Part shown: piece by piece, positions 1-8,259 of the stretch
Layout: each line of letters begins with the position of its first letter
How positions within the stretch are numbered: position 1 is the stretch's first letter
Source of the DNA: Arenibacter sp. ARW7G5Y1
GTDB lineage: Bacteria; Bacteroidota; Bacteroidia; Flavobacteriales; Flavobacteriaceae
Length of the DNA: 64,000 nucleotides
Direction: 5' to 3'
NCBI RefSeq assembly: GCF_003201775.1
Contig: NZ_QJJZ01000003.1
Location: forward strand, 124,001 to 188,000
The notes under the pieces: model-generated
Databases searched by the model: none
What the model was told of the DNA's origin: nothing
What the model saw: the letters and a program-made list of their open reading frames with translations, nothing else
Program-made: the position numbers and the translations under genes

Positions 1-1974
1 AGTTAGTTCGCCATACATGGCATGGCCTACCCCATCTATTACACCACCTTCTATTTGATTTTTGGCACCCAAGGGATTTACTACGATACCACAATCCACA
101 ACGCAGGTAACTTTCTTTACAACAGGCATCCCGTTTTCAATCTCAACATCGGCCACCTCCGCTACATGGGAATTATGGCAATAATAGGCGGCAAAGCCTT
201 GGAAGACGCCATCCCCTTTTTTGCCCCAACCTGATTTGTCCACGGCAACTTTAATAACATTTTGCATACGTTCCGGGGAATACTGGATACGCTCGTCCGT
301 GGTACCTTTTACTTTTTCCAAAAGGTCCAAACGTAACTGAATGCGATCCACTTCCATGGTTTCTGCCAGTTCATCAAAAAAACTTTGTTCGGCAAATGCT
401 AGGAAATTGGTATAAGGGGCTCTCCACGCCCCGGTAGTAATATTGCTTTGGTAATTGGCTACATCCACTTGGTAATTCTCAATGGCCCCTGCAGGGAAGA
501 AATTGGGTATTAATCCGTACATGTTTCCGCCAACAGCTGCTTCTTTTAAGTGGTAGGCGGTTACTTGTCCATTTTTTATAGCCGCCTTGATCCTGTATTT
601 TATAGCTGGTCTATATACGCCTGCCGTCATATCGTCCTCTCTGGAAAACACCAATTTGACAGGTTTTTTTATGGCCTCGGCAATTTCCGCAACTTCGTAT
701 ACAAAATCCCCGTACAATCGCCTTCCAAAGCCACCTCCCATGCGTGTCATTTCCAAATGAACGTCCTTAACATCCCTGCCCAACATACCTGCTACCGCAT
801 TGGCGGCGTATTCGGGGGTCTGCACCGGTCCCACCAAATGGATTTTTTCATCGGTAATATTGGCGAAAAAATTCATGGGCTCCATACAGTTATGTGGTAG
901 GAAGGGGGATTCGTAGGTGCGTTCCAATATTTTATCGGCCTGGGAAAAGGCTTTGTCAATATTCCCATCCTTTCTCAAGGTCTTGAACTCCTTTCCATCC
1001 AGGAGACCTAATAATTGCTCATCCTGATACTCCGTACTTTCCATAACGGCATCATCTACCCAAGTGGCGGATAGGGCTTCCTTGGCTTTTAGGGCTTCCC
1101 AGGTAGTTTTGGCAATGACCACCACTTTATCACTTTTGCCCATAGCCGCTGTCCAGTTGCCTACCCCTTCTTTTGTAAGTTCCTTGGCCTTCTCCCCTAT
1201 TCTAATTACATCCAAAACACCAGGCATGGACTTGGCCTTCGTATCGTCATAGGTGTCCAATATTTTACCAAAGGCGGGAGGTCGTAAGACACAGGCATAT
1301 ACCATACCCTCTACTTTGTAATCCAATCCGAAAAGGGGTTTTCCAGTGATTATTTTATCAATATCCACATTTCGGGCATCGGTTCCAATAATCTTGAAAT
1401 CCTTTATCTCCTTAAGGGTAATATTTTCTGGAACTTCCATTGCTGCGGCCTCCTTGACTACATCACCATACCCAAAAGTCTCCCCATTGGCATTGGTGAT
1501 TATCCCTTCCGAGGTGCTACATTCCGAAGGATCTACACCCCATTTGGCAGCAGCGGCATTAATCAACATTTGGCGCGCCGTGGCCCCAGTCTGTCTCAAG
1601 GGCCCCCATGATTGTCGGATAGATTGGCTACCACCGGCAATCTGGCCCGAATAATTCTCGGTATCCAAGATGGCTTGTTCAACGTAAACCATGTTCCAGG
1701 CTACGTCCAATTCTTCGGCAATCAACATGGGCATTGCTGTTTTAACACCCTGTCCTATTTCAGGATTGGGTGAAAATAGGGTCACCGCACCATTATCTGC
1801 AATTTTTATAAAGGCATTGAAATCATTAAAATTTAATTGGGAAATATCTACTGGGGGCTGCACCTTAGGTTTACAGGCCGTAAAAAGGTTAAAGCCTATG
1901 AGGAGTCCGCCACTGGCCAAGGATGATGTTCTAATGAATGCCCGTCTATTGAATGTTACTGATGATGTCGACAT
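1..1974 (-). CDS. Molybdopterin-binding large subunit of a xanthine dehydrogenase-family hydroxylase (IorB-like), 3' end missing
   Basis: The gene runs off the left edge of the window, so 658 codons are visible and the C-terminus is missing. The start at 1974 gives an N-terminus with a twin-arginine signal (NRRAFIRTSS, then a hydrophobic stretch ending TACK), so the protein is probably exported folded through Tat. The visible body has the glycine-rich MGGGFGRR motif of molybdopterin cytosine dinucleotide-binding subunits, and long stretches resemble isoquinoline 1-oxidoreductase beta subunits. The gene just upstream encodes the matching [2Fe-2S] subunit, so the two should form a two-subunit hydroxylase that passes electrons to the periplasmic or membrane electron chain. 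The substrate cannot be told from sequence; aldehydes or N-heterocycles are typical for the family. I am sure of the family and unsure of the substrate. Confidence 0.9.
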   Translation of the reverse strand, partial: MSTSSVTFNRRAFIRTSSLASGGLLIGFNLFTACKPKVQPPVDISQLNFNDFNAFIKIADNGAVTLFSPNPEIGQGVKTAMPMLIAEELDVAWNMVYVEQAILDTENYSGQIAGGSQSIRQSWGPLRQTGATARQMLINAAAAKWGVDPSECSTSEGIITNANGETFGYGDVVKEAAAMEVPENITLKEIKDFKIIGTDARNVDIDKIITGKPLFGLDYKVEGMVYACVLRPPAFGKILDTYDDTKAKSMPGVLDVIRIGEKAKELTKEGVGNWTAAMGKSDKVVVIAKTTWEALKAKEALSATWVDDAVMESTEYQDEQLLGLLDGKEFKTLRKDGNIDKAFSQADKILERTYESPFLPHNCMEPMNFFANITDEKIHLVGPVQTPEYAANAVAGMLGRDVKDVHLEMTRMGGGFGRRLYGDFVYEVAEIAEAIKKPVKLVFSREDDMTAGVYRPAIKYRIKAAIKNGQVTAYHLKEAAVGGNMYGLIPNFFPAGAIENYQVDVANYQSNITTGAWRAPYTNFLAFAEQSFFDELAETMEVDRIQLRLDLLEKVKGTTDERIQYSPERMQNVIKVAVDKSGWGKKGDGVFQGFAAYYCHNSHVAEVADVEIENGMPVVKKVTCVVDCGIVVNPLGAKNQIEGGVIDGVGHAMYGELT

Positions 1975-2060
1975 AATTTTTTGTTTTTCCCTCTATGTTC
2001 CGAGGATTTGGTTTTGTGGGTAAGCGAATATGGCAGCCTATATTTCCATTGGGAAAAGGC

Positions 2061-2522
2061 CTATCCTATTTTTGTAGCGGCAATTTCCACGGCCCTATGA
2101 ATCCTAGTGTAGGAAGCACATCGGCAAATATTGCCGTGCATGGCCGTTTTTATTTCGTCCGATGTTGGATTTGGATTTTTGTCCAGAAAAGCGGAGGCCG
2201 TCATTATTTGACCTGCCTGACAATAACCGCATTGGGGAACATCCACTTCTTTCCAGGCCAATTGTACAGGGTGGTCGCCATTTTTGGAAAGTCCTTCAAT
2301 GGTAGTAATATGCTGTCCGGCTACCGAAGCAACGGGTAAAGAACAACTTCTTACCGCATTACCGTCCAAATGTACCGTGCACGCTCCGCACTGTGCTATC
2401 CCACATCCATACTTTGTTCCTACCAAATCCAAATGATCGCGTAGCACCCATAATAAAGGTGTGTCTTCCGCAACATCTACACTTTTGGAAACCCCGTTTA
2501 CATTGATATCGTATTTTGGCAT
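2061..2522 (-). CDS. [2Fe-2S] small subunit of the molybdenum hydroxylase (IorA-like)
   Basis: This 153-residue protein supplies the two iron-sulfur clusters of the hydroxylase encoded directly downstream (gap 86 bp). The N-terminal ferredoxin domain has Cys40, Cys45, Cys48 and Cys60 in the pattern CGIAQCGAC followed by SC. The C-terminal four-helix domain has CGYC and ICRC, the second cluster. Length and layout match isoquinoline 1-oxidoreductase alpha subunits. There is no FAD subunit gene in view, as is usual for the IorAB type. An in-frame ATG at 2546 would add eight residues. I prefer 2522 because the protein then begins MPKYDINVNG, directly at the first strand of the ferredoxin fold. 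A TAAATTTG box lies upstream at 2567-2574. Confidence 0.92.
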   Translation of the reverse strand: MPKYDINVNGVSKSVDVAEDTPLLWVLRDHLDLVGTKYGCGIAQCGACTVHLDGNAVRSCSLPVASVAGQHITTIEGLSKNGDHPVQLAWKEVDVPQCGYCQAGQIMTASAFLDKNPNPTSDEIKTAMHGNICRCASYTRIHRAVEIAATKIG

Positions 2523-2566
2523 AGTGACTGATTTTAGATTGATCAAAAAAATACTCTACAAGTTAC

Positions 2567-2574
2567 CAAATTTA
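2567..2574 (-). promoter_or_regulatory. -7 box TAAATTTG upstream of the hydroxylase small-subunit gene
   Basis: This is an exact match to the Bacteroidota -7 consensus TAnnTTTG. It sits 44 bp before the chosen start codon at 2522 and 20 bp before the alternative start at 2546. No TTG was found at the expected -33 distance, so the call rests on one half of the promoter. Confidence 0.4.
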
Positions 2575-2695
2575 GGGAAAGGATGTGTCACTTTAACAGT
2601 TTGTTAAGGGCATACTTTCTTCCAATCTGGCTGTTTTGCTTGAAAATTCAACAAATTTATTTCAGCCCTTAATGGGATTGAACAGTCCACTAAAT

Positions 2696-3406
2696 CTAAA
2701 GGGAGCTTTTATCCAAAAAGCAATCCACATTGGGATGCAACCATAAAAAGGAAGCAGGTAAGAAAGTGGTTATTTCCCTATTCAATAATTTTTTGATGGC
2801 TTTTTTCTTGCTCGGCCCTGTGACCAACAGGATAATTTTCTTTGATTTTAAAATGTTGGCCATCCCCAAGGTTAAGCCATAAGTGGGTCTGGTCTTCATT
2901 TTATTGGCCATGGGATGCTTTAGGGAAGATTCACTTAAATCCGCAATATGACAATCTGGAATCAGGGATTTTGAAGGTTCGTTAAATCCTAAATGCCCGT
3001 TTTTCCCCAAGCCAAGGATACAGATATCTATAGGACCGTGTTCCTGGATTTCGTTTTCCATACGATCGCATTCCTTTTTTGCATCGGTTGGGCTACTGTC
3101 GAATGACAAATAATTGCTTTTTGAAATCTGTAAGGGTTCAAGGACTTTTTTCTGAAGGTAATAATCACTTGTATTTGGATAATCTCCATTGGTTCCGCCC
3201 CATTCATCCAGTTTTATAATTTTTATTTCCTTAAAACTATTGGGCGTGCTTTTGTTGTGATCCGCCAATTTTTCATAAAGCCTTTCAGGTGAATTGCCTG
3301 TAGCGGTACAGATCAACTGCTGTGGTTTTGCTTTTAAACTGGTCAATAGATAATCAAAAGCCATCTGGCTCATGCCTTCATAATCTGCACAGTAGCGTAT
3401 ATTCAT
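2696..3406 (-). CDS. Glucosamine/galactosamine-6-phosphate isomerase family protein (NagB/6-phosphogluconolactonase fold)
   Basis: The 236-residue protein shows the family marks: TATGNSPERLYEKL near residue 35 (phosphate-binding loop), IIKLDEWGG near residue 65 and the active-site stretch GLGKNGHLGFNEP near residue 132. Those features fit aldose-ketose isomerases that convert amino-sugar 6-phosphates to fructose 6-phosphate and ammonia. The length is shorter than classic NagB (about 266) and nearer to galactosamine-6-phosphate isomerase types. There is no sugar transport or nag operon beside it, so the substrate stays open. It stands alone on the minus strand between the hydroxylase pair and a 330-bp gap. 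Confidence 0.82.
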   Translation of the reverse strand: MNIRYCADYEGMSQMAFDYLLTSLKAKPQQLICTATGNSPERLYEKLADHNKSTPNSFKEIKIIKLDEWGGTNGDYPNTSDYYLQKKVLEPLQISKSNYLSFDSSPTDAKKECDRMENEIQEHGPIDICILGLGKNGHLGFNEPSKSLIPDCHIADLSESSLKHPMANKMKTRPTYGLTLGMANILKSKKIILLVTGPSKKKAIKKLLNREITTFLPASFLWLHPNVDCFLDKSSL

Positions 3407-3736
3407 AACAAGCCCAGGCGTTAACTTGCAAAGGGATATGTAAAATACAAAAATTTAGCGTTGGTCGTACATCTGGGCCAAAGTTTTCACCATCCACTTC
3501 CATGTATCATATAGGAGTCCAATATGTAACAAAAACATAAGGGGGCGGTAGCTTCATGGGCCGGGTTGCAATAGTGCCATTAAATACGGATGTCTTTATA
3601 ATTGCGGAATGGAACAGCTGTGGAATAAGCCTCTGAAAAATGTGAATAAAGTCTTTAACAAATATTAACACCTATTTTAAATTGAAATATAATTTTAAAT
3701 AGTTTTGAACGTTCTGCTAGGTGAACGTAAAAAATT
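3407..3736. other. Intergenic gap between divergent genes
   Basis: This 330-bp AT-rich gap separates the isomerase gene (minus) from the VWA lipoprotein gene (plus). I see no convincing coding frame or stable hairpin. The only recognisable signal is a TAnnTTTG box at 3700-3707 for the plus-strand gene. Confidence 0.6.
3700..3707 (+). promoter_or_regulatory. -7 box TAGTTTTG for the VWA lipoprotein gene
   Basis: The box matches TAnnTTTG exactly and lies 29 bp before the start codon. A TTG at 3682-3684 is only 15 bp upstream, shorter than the usual 17-23, so the -33 half is uncertain. Confidence 0.4.
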
Positions 3737-4834
3737 ATGAAAATGAAATTATATTTTAAGTTGGTGGCTATCTGTTTCAGTTTGGCCCTATTTGTATCCT
3801 GTGGAAATGCGGATGATGATGTAGAATACGGCCTTAATGGCGAAGGCGACCTGGGCCTTGGAAAACCTGTGGACGACTGTCTAAATTTGGGGGATGGCGA
3901 ATTGGTATTGTCCATTCAGGATCAATACACCACCCTACCTGGAAAGGTATCCATATTTTTTAAGGTGTCGGATACCGACGGAGATCCTGTTCCTGGATTA
4001 ACGGCAAACCAGTTTACCATTTATGAGCAAGGTAGAAATGATGACTGTTTCAGTACCATTTCCGCTACGGAGTCCTTTGCCAGGATTTCCCCCAATTCGC
4101 AGATTTTCAACAACAACACTATTTTGGTGCTGGATCTAAGTAATAGTGTTCTAAGCAGTAGTATGGAAGAATTGAAAACGGCTTCCACCAGTTTCGTAAA
4201 CAACGTTATGCCAGTTTCCGATACCGAGTCCTTCAAGATGGCCATTTATTGGTTTGACGGAGAGGATAAGCTTCATGTACTGAACGAATTGACCCATGTA
4301 AAACAGGAATTGATAAATTCTATTGACGGGATCAATGCCGACATCAGCAAGGATCCTTCCACCGATCTTTACGGTGCTGTAATCAAAGCTACGGACAAGG
4401 CGGAAAAGCTATTGGCATCAAGTACAACCAATGATCGTATTGGTGCGGCCTCGGTGGTTATCTTTACCGATGGTACCGATCAGGCTTCCCGTTATACCCA
4501 ATCTGCAGCCTTGAAAAAAGTGGACAATGCCAACAAGAACATTGCCTTTTTCAGTATAGGGCTGGGTGCGGAAATTGATACCAATGTTTTGGAAAAAATA
4601 GGCAAGACCTTTAGTGTGTTCGCTGGGAATAAGGAACAATTGGAAACAACGTTCAACGATATTTCCTTTAGGGTTGCGGAACAGGCCAATAGTTTTTACC
4701 TATTTGAATATTGCAGTCCAAAACGTGATGGTAGTGGTGAAAATAACTTGGCCATCCAAGTTAAGGAAGGCAACAGGCAAGGAGCGGTTCAAACTAAATT
4801 TAACGCAAAAGGTTTTACGGGAGGCTGTGAATAA
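3737..4834 (+). CDS. VWA-domain lipoprotein
   Basis: The 365-residue product starts with a lipoprotein signal peptide whose lipobox ends FVSC, so Cys22 would be lipidated. Acidic residues (GNADDDVE) follow. After a short beta-rich region, a von Willebrand factor A domain covers about residues 130-345. Its metal site DLSNS (a DxSxS MIDAS) is near residue 138 and the strand VVIFTDGTDQ lies later, so the metal-binding core appears intact. Such domains mediate metal-dependent protein binding, here probably on the cell envelope. No operon partner is evident: a terminator follows at 4867 and the OmpA-type gene after it has its own spacing. The specific partner is unknown. Confidence 0.82.
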   Translation: MKMKLYFKLVAICFSLALFVSCGNADDDVEYGLNGEGDLGLGKPVDDCLNLGDGELVLSIQDQYTTLPGKVSIFFKVSDTDGDPVPGLTANQFTIYEQGRNDDCFSTISATESFARISPNSQIFNNNTILVLDLSNSVLSSSMEELKTASTSFVNNVMPVSDTESFKMAIYWFDGEDKLHVLNELTHVKQELINSIDGINADISKDPSTDLYGAVIKATDKAEKLLASSTTNDRIGAASVVIFTDGTDQASRYTQSAALKKVDNANKNIAFFSIGLGAEIDTNVLEKIGKTFSVFAGNKEQLETTFNDISFRVAEQANSFYLFEYCSPKRDGSGENNLAIQVKEGNRQGAVQTKFNAKGFTGGCE

Positions 4835-4866
4835 CCTAGGTTAAGTTTCTTTAAATCATATAGTTA

Positions 4867-4899
4867 GGGCATCAATTTAATTTGATGTCCTTTTTTTTT
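4867..4899 (+). terminator. Rho-independent terminator after the VWA lipoprotein gene
   Basis: A 9-bp stem (GGGCATCAA with TTGATGTCC, one G-T pair) with a short AT loop is followed by nine T residues. It begins 33 bp after the stop codon. Confidence 0.85.
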
Positions 4900-4995
4900 G
4901 TTCAAATTTACAAACAGTCCAACGTCTTTTTCCTCGATATGACCGTATAACCTTACAGAACAGAACACTATTTGTAAATTTTTAACAATAAGGAA

Positions 4996-5823
4996 ATGAA
5001 AAAAGTAACGTTGGTTGGTTTAATGGGAATGGCGGTTTTAGCCTCCTGTGTATCTAAGAAAAAATATGTAGCCCTTGAAGGCGATTTGTCCAATACCAAA
5101 AGCATGTTGACAAAAACCCAAGTGGAAAAGGAGGAATTGGAATCCAAAGTCTCCAAAATTGAGGCAAGGGTTGCAGAATACAATGAAAAAATAAATTCCT
5201 TACAGGAGATAAATGACTCTCAATTTGCGTCTATAGATGATGTTGCCGTCATGAGCAATAACACCAAGGCAAAAATGCGGGCTACTTTGGCAAAAATAGA
5301 CCCCAGTGAACTGGCAAAGGCCCAAACCTTGGAAGATTCCATGAACCTGGCCATTTCCTATAATTTAAAGAAATCCATTTCCGATGAGGACGATGATGTT
5401 ATTGTTGATATCAACAAAACTGTGGTTATGATCAATATTTCGGACAAATTATTGTTTAACTCCGGGAGTTATAGGGTTAGCAATAAAGCGAACAGCATAT
5501 TGGCCAAATTGGCCGAAGTTATCAATTCCGAGCCTAGTATGGAAGTAATGGTTGAAGGGCATACCGATTCCAGAACCATCAATACCGAAATGTTTCAGGA
5601 TAACTGGGATCTAAGTGTTAAAAGAGCTACGTCCATTGTTCGACTTTTGCAGAATAAGTACAATGTTGATCCAGCCAACCTAATAGCTGCAGGTAGAAGC
5701 AGCTACTTGCCACTGGTTGAAAACAACAGCAAGGAAAATATGGCCATAAACAGACGAACAAGAATCGTGATTATCCCAAATTTGGATAAGTTTTTTGCCT
5801 TATTGGATGCCGAATCATTATAG
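4996..5823 (+). CDS. OmpA-family lipoprotein
   Basis: The 275-residue protein begins with a short lipoprotein signal (VLASC, Cys18). A charged region at about residues 25-70 has the heptad look of a coiled coil. The C-terminal OmpA/MotB peptidoglycan-binding domain spans about 150-265. It contains VEGHTDSR and the NRRTRIVI motif that carries the conserved Arg, so it probably ties the outer membrane to peptidoglycan. It is a stand-alone gene between two strong terminators. Flavobacteria have many such proteins, and no specific role can be assigned. Confidence 0.88.
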   Translation: MKKVTLVGLMGMAVLASCVSKKKYVALEGDLSNTKSMLTKTQVEKEELESKVSKIEARVAEYNEKINSLQEINDSQFASIDDVAVMSNNTKAKMRATLAKIDPSELAKAQTLEDSMNLAISYNLKKSISDEDDDVIVDINKTVVMINISDKLLFNSGSYRVSNKANSILAKLAEVINSEPSMEVMVEGHTDSRTINTEMFQDNWDLSVKRATSIVRLLQNKYNVDPANLIAAGRSSYLPLVENNSKENMAINRRTRIVIIPNLDKFFALLDAESL

Positions 5824-5858
5824 AACACTACCATTAACTATAATTATTGTTTTATCCT

Positions 5859-5890
5859 AAAAACCCCGATGCATGCATCGGGGTTTTTTT
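5859..5890. terminator. Bidirectional terminator between convergent genes
   Basis: A perfect 20-bp palindrome (5864-5883, CCCCGATGCA and its complement) is preceded by five A residues and followed by seven T residues. It can therefore end transcription of the OmpA-type gene on the plus strand and of the phosphatase gene on the minus strand. Confidence 0.92.
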
Positions 5891-5927
5891 TATCCCGTTG
5901 GTTTCGGGAATTGTAAGTTGGCTTATT

Positions 5928-7742
5928 CTATTTCCGGGAATCCTTTATATTCAGCACTTTTAGAATCTTGTGAAAAACCTCATTGTTTTCATATACCCCT
6001 TGAAACTCTTGTGAATGGGGTCCGTAGGCAAAAATAGGAACCATGGTCGCCGTATGATCGTCGGTAGTGAAGTCGCCCTCCACCATGCCCATTTCCATAT
6101 TTCCCTGCGGCATGGTAAATCCGGATGTTTCATGATCTGCCGTTATAACCACCAAGGTATTTCCAGATTTATCGGCGAATTTTATGGCCTCCGCTATGGC
6201 TACGTCAAAATCTATACCTTCCGTGACTATACCGCCCACTTCATTCTTATGTCCGTACGAATCTATCTGTGCGGCTTCCACCATTAAAAAGAATGGCTTT
6301 TTTTTGGCGTTTAAGAATTGAAGCCCATTTCTAGTGGCTTCGGCAAGTATATTTCCCCTGCCCTCCAAAAAACTGGGAACGTCATTCTCCGCAATGAACA
6401 ATCCTATTTTGTCTTTCTTGCTGGCTCCCAGTTCATCAACATCCTTTAAAATTGAAAAACTGTTCCCTTGAAAATCCGCTGTGTTAAAACTGGATTCCCC
6501 TCCTCCAACAAAAAGGGAGAGTTTACTCTTCAAAAGATCTTTGGCAATACCGTCGGTATCGTCCCTGTCTTTTTGATGGGCATAAAAAGAACTAGGGGTA
6601 GCTCCAACAATTTTATCCGTGGTGATACAGCCGGTTACAAATTGATGTTGGTCCAGTAATTCGGTAATATTTACAAGTGCTTGCCCGTTGGAAGCCATTC
6701 CAATAGACCTGTTGTAGGTTTTTGCCCCTGTGGCCAAAGCAGTCCCGGCTGCAGCCGAATCGGTTGTGAAATCGTCCGAGGACTGGGTTTTAATAAAGCC
6801 TATACTTTTCAACTGGGTCAGGGTAAGGCTACCGCCATTGGCCAAAACCGAGGAAGAAATTTGGGTGAGTCCATTGCCATCGCCAATGAGCAATATTACA
6901 TTTTTAACAGCCTTTTCAGTTTGGTCGGACTTGTAGGTAGGTATATATACATGGGATTTGGCCTTGTTGTAATATACCCTATTCCCCAATGTTTCTAAAT
7001 ATACAGATGCCTTATCCGCCATATCCGTATTGATATAGTCCACCCCAAGATCGTGCAAGGCTTTCCATGCGGTCTTGGAGTCCGGGGTGGCCCAAAAACG
7101 GAAAGGTCTGTTATAGGAGTGGGCTTTGTCTATGGTCGATTTTACCCTTTGCAGATCCTCGGCAGTTAATCTTCCTTTTCCGTTCCATCTTGAAAACTTA
7201 TAAAAAGGAAGGCTTATCAACGCTACTTTTTCCCAAGCATCCCCCTTTGGGATATCGTCCAAACTCTGATAGTCGAACATTATAAACTTTGGATAATTTT
7301 TGTATTCTTCCGGTTTAGGTCTATTTCCGGATATCACCATGGTGATATTGGGATTCTGGATAATGCTGGGATATTTTTCCAAAACAGTCACTATCTTCGC
7401 CAGGGTCGCATAGGTTTCCGATTTGATATCTATTAGAAGTTGCAATTCCTGGCCCTTCCCCAATTGTAATTCCATCACCTTTTTCAATGGTTCCAAATAC
7501 AGGCTTTCCATGGTATGGCTTGGAATAATATCTACCTCGTCATGGGTGGCATATAAGGTGCCATTTTTTAGAAATACATCTACCTCAATGGAGTTTGCCC
7601 CATGTGCATAGGCATCCCAAAACGGTGCAGTTTGCAGATAATCATTATGGGAATGTATTTTAAATGAGTTTTTTTTCTGCCCCAAAGCGATTTGAAGGGA
7701 CAGCAATAACAGCAATAAAAGGAAGCGATTGGTTTTAAACAT
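5928..7742 (-). CDS. Alkaline phosphatase fused to an N-terminal phosphodiesterase-like domain
   Basis: The 604-residue exported protein (signal peptide residues 1-21) joins two phosphate-releasing domains. Residues about 25-255 resemble the glycerophosphodiester phosphodiesterase/PI-PLC barrel: HSHNDY at 30-35, SIEVDVFL at 51-58 and YATHDE at 64-69 give the His, Glu and Asp of that active site. Residues about 280-600 are an alkaline phosphatase: metal ligand Asp in LLIGDGNG (D288), nucleophile Ser329 in TTDSAAAG, ITADHETSGF near 536, and DDHTAT near 561. Both sites appear complete. The enzyme would cleave phosphodiesters and then the monoesters outside the cytoplasm, scavenging phosphate. 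No pho-type regulatory site was seen. It is monocistronic and faces a shared terminator. Confidence 0.9.
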   Translation of the reverse strand: MFKTNRFLLLLLLLSLQIALGQKKNSFKIHSHNDYLQTAPFWDAYAHGANSIEVDVFLKNGTLYATHDEVDIIPSHTMESLYLEPLKKVMELQLGKGQELQLLIDIKSETYATLAKIVTVLEKYPSIIQNPNITMVISGNRPKPEEYKNYPKFIMFDYQSLDDIPKGDAWEKVALISLPFYKFSRWNGKGRLTAEDLQRVKSTIDKAHSYNRPFRFWATPDSKTAWKALHDLGVDYINTDMADKASVYLETLGNRVYYNKAKSHVYIPTYKSDQTEKAVKNVILLIGDGNGLTQISSSVLANGGSLTLTQLKSIGFIKTQSSDDFTTDSAAAGTALATGAKTYNRSIGMASNGQALVNITELLDQHQFVTGCITTDKIVGATPSSFYAHQKDRDDTDGIAKDLLKSKLSLFVGGGESSFNTADFQGNSFSILKDVDELGASKKDKIGLFIAENDVPSFLEGRGNILAEATRNGLQFLNAKKKPFFLMVEAAQIDSYGHKNEVGGIVTEGIDFDVAIAEAIKFADKSGNTLVVITADHETSGFTMPQGNMEMGMVEGDFTTDDHTATMVPIFAYGPHSQEFQGVYENNEVFHKILKVLNIKDSRK

Positions 7743-8089
7743 TGAAATTAATTTATATTACTATGGATATTAATATTTGAAGTTCAACAAATTGTATTCC
7801 CATTTAATTTTTTGGAAAAAAAATGGACTCGACCAATTTAAACAAAACTAAATAATTATTTCGGTAGATATTGTATATAAGGTAGGGTTAACCTAGAAAT
7901 AATCTATCCCAAATATAGCTTTGATAAAAAATAAATGGAAAGACCTTCAAAGAAGTTAAATGTGGCATAATAAGACTACAGGTAGGGTTTTTGGCTAGAT
8001 AATTGTTCTATCTACAACAACCCTTATCAACCTATGTTCATAAATGTATGCTAAAGACTAAATTTTGTATCACTTAAAAAAGGAATATC
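7743..8089. other. AT-rich intergenic gap
   Basis: This 347-bp stretch lies between the phosphatase start and the 55-codon small membrane ORF. It holds no clear gene. A short inverted repeat (TAGATA ... TATCTA near 8000) is too weak to call. A TA-N3-TTTG sequence near 8060 may serve the small ORF that follows. Confidence 0.5.
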
Positions 8090-8257
8090 ATGGTTGTAAT
8101 CAACGACATCTTTAAGTATAGCGCCATCAGTGAGCTATCCAATTGGTTCAAGGGCCTTGCCATCACTATTTTTAGCTGTATCGTAAGCATTCTTTTTATA
8201 ATGCTCTACTGTATATTGGCCTATGGGGATAATATGCGCATTTCCTTCGGATATTAG
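8090..8257 (+). CDS. Small single-pass membrane protein, 55 residues
   Basis: An ATG at 8090 preceded by AAAAAAGGAATATC opens a 55-codon frame. The product has a short polar N-terminus, one strong hydrophobic segment (residues about 22-45, beginning GLAITIFSCIVS) and a short basic tail. The segment contains two Cys residues. The frame ends at 8257, two bases before the convergent carboxypeptidase stop, so it fills its gap neatly. A purine-rich stretch before the ATG and an all-hydrophobic core argue for a real gene. I know of no family and give no function. It could still be chance. Confidence 0.45.
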   Translation: MVVINDIFKYSAISELSNWFKGLAITIFSCIVSILFIMLYCILAYGDNMRISFGY

Positions 8258-8259
8258 AA

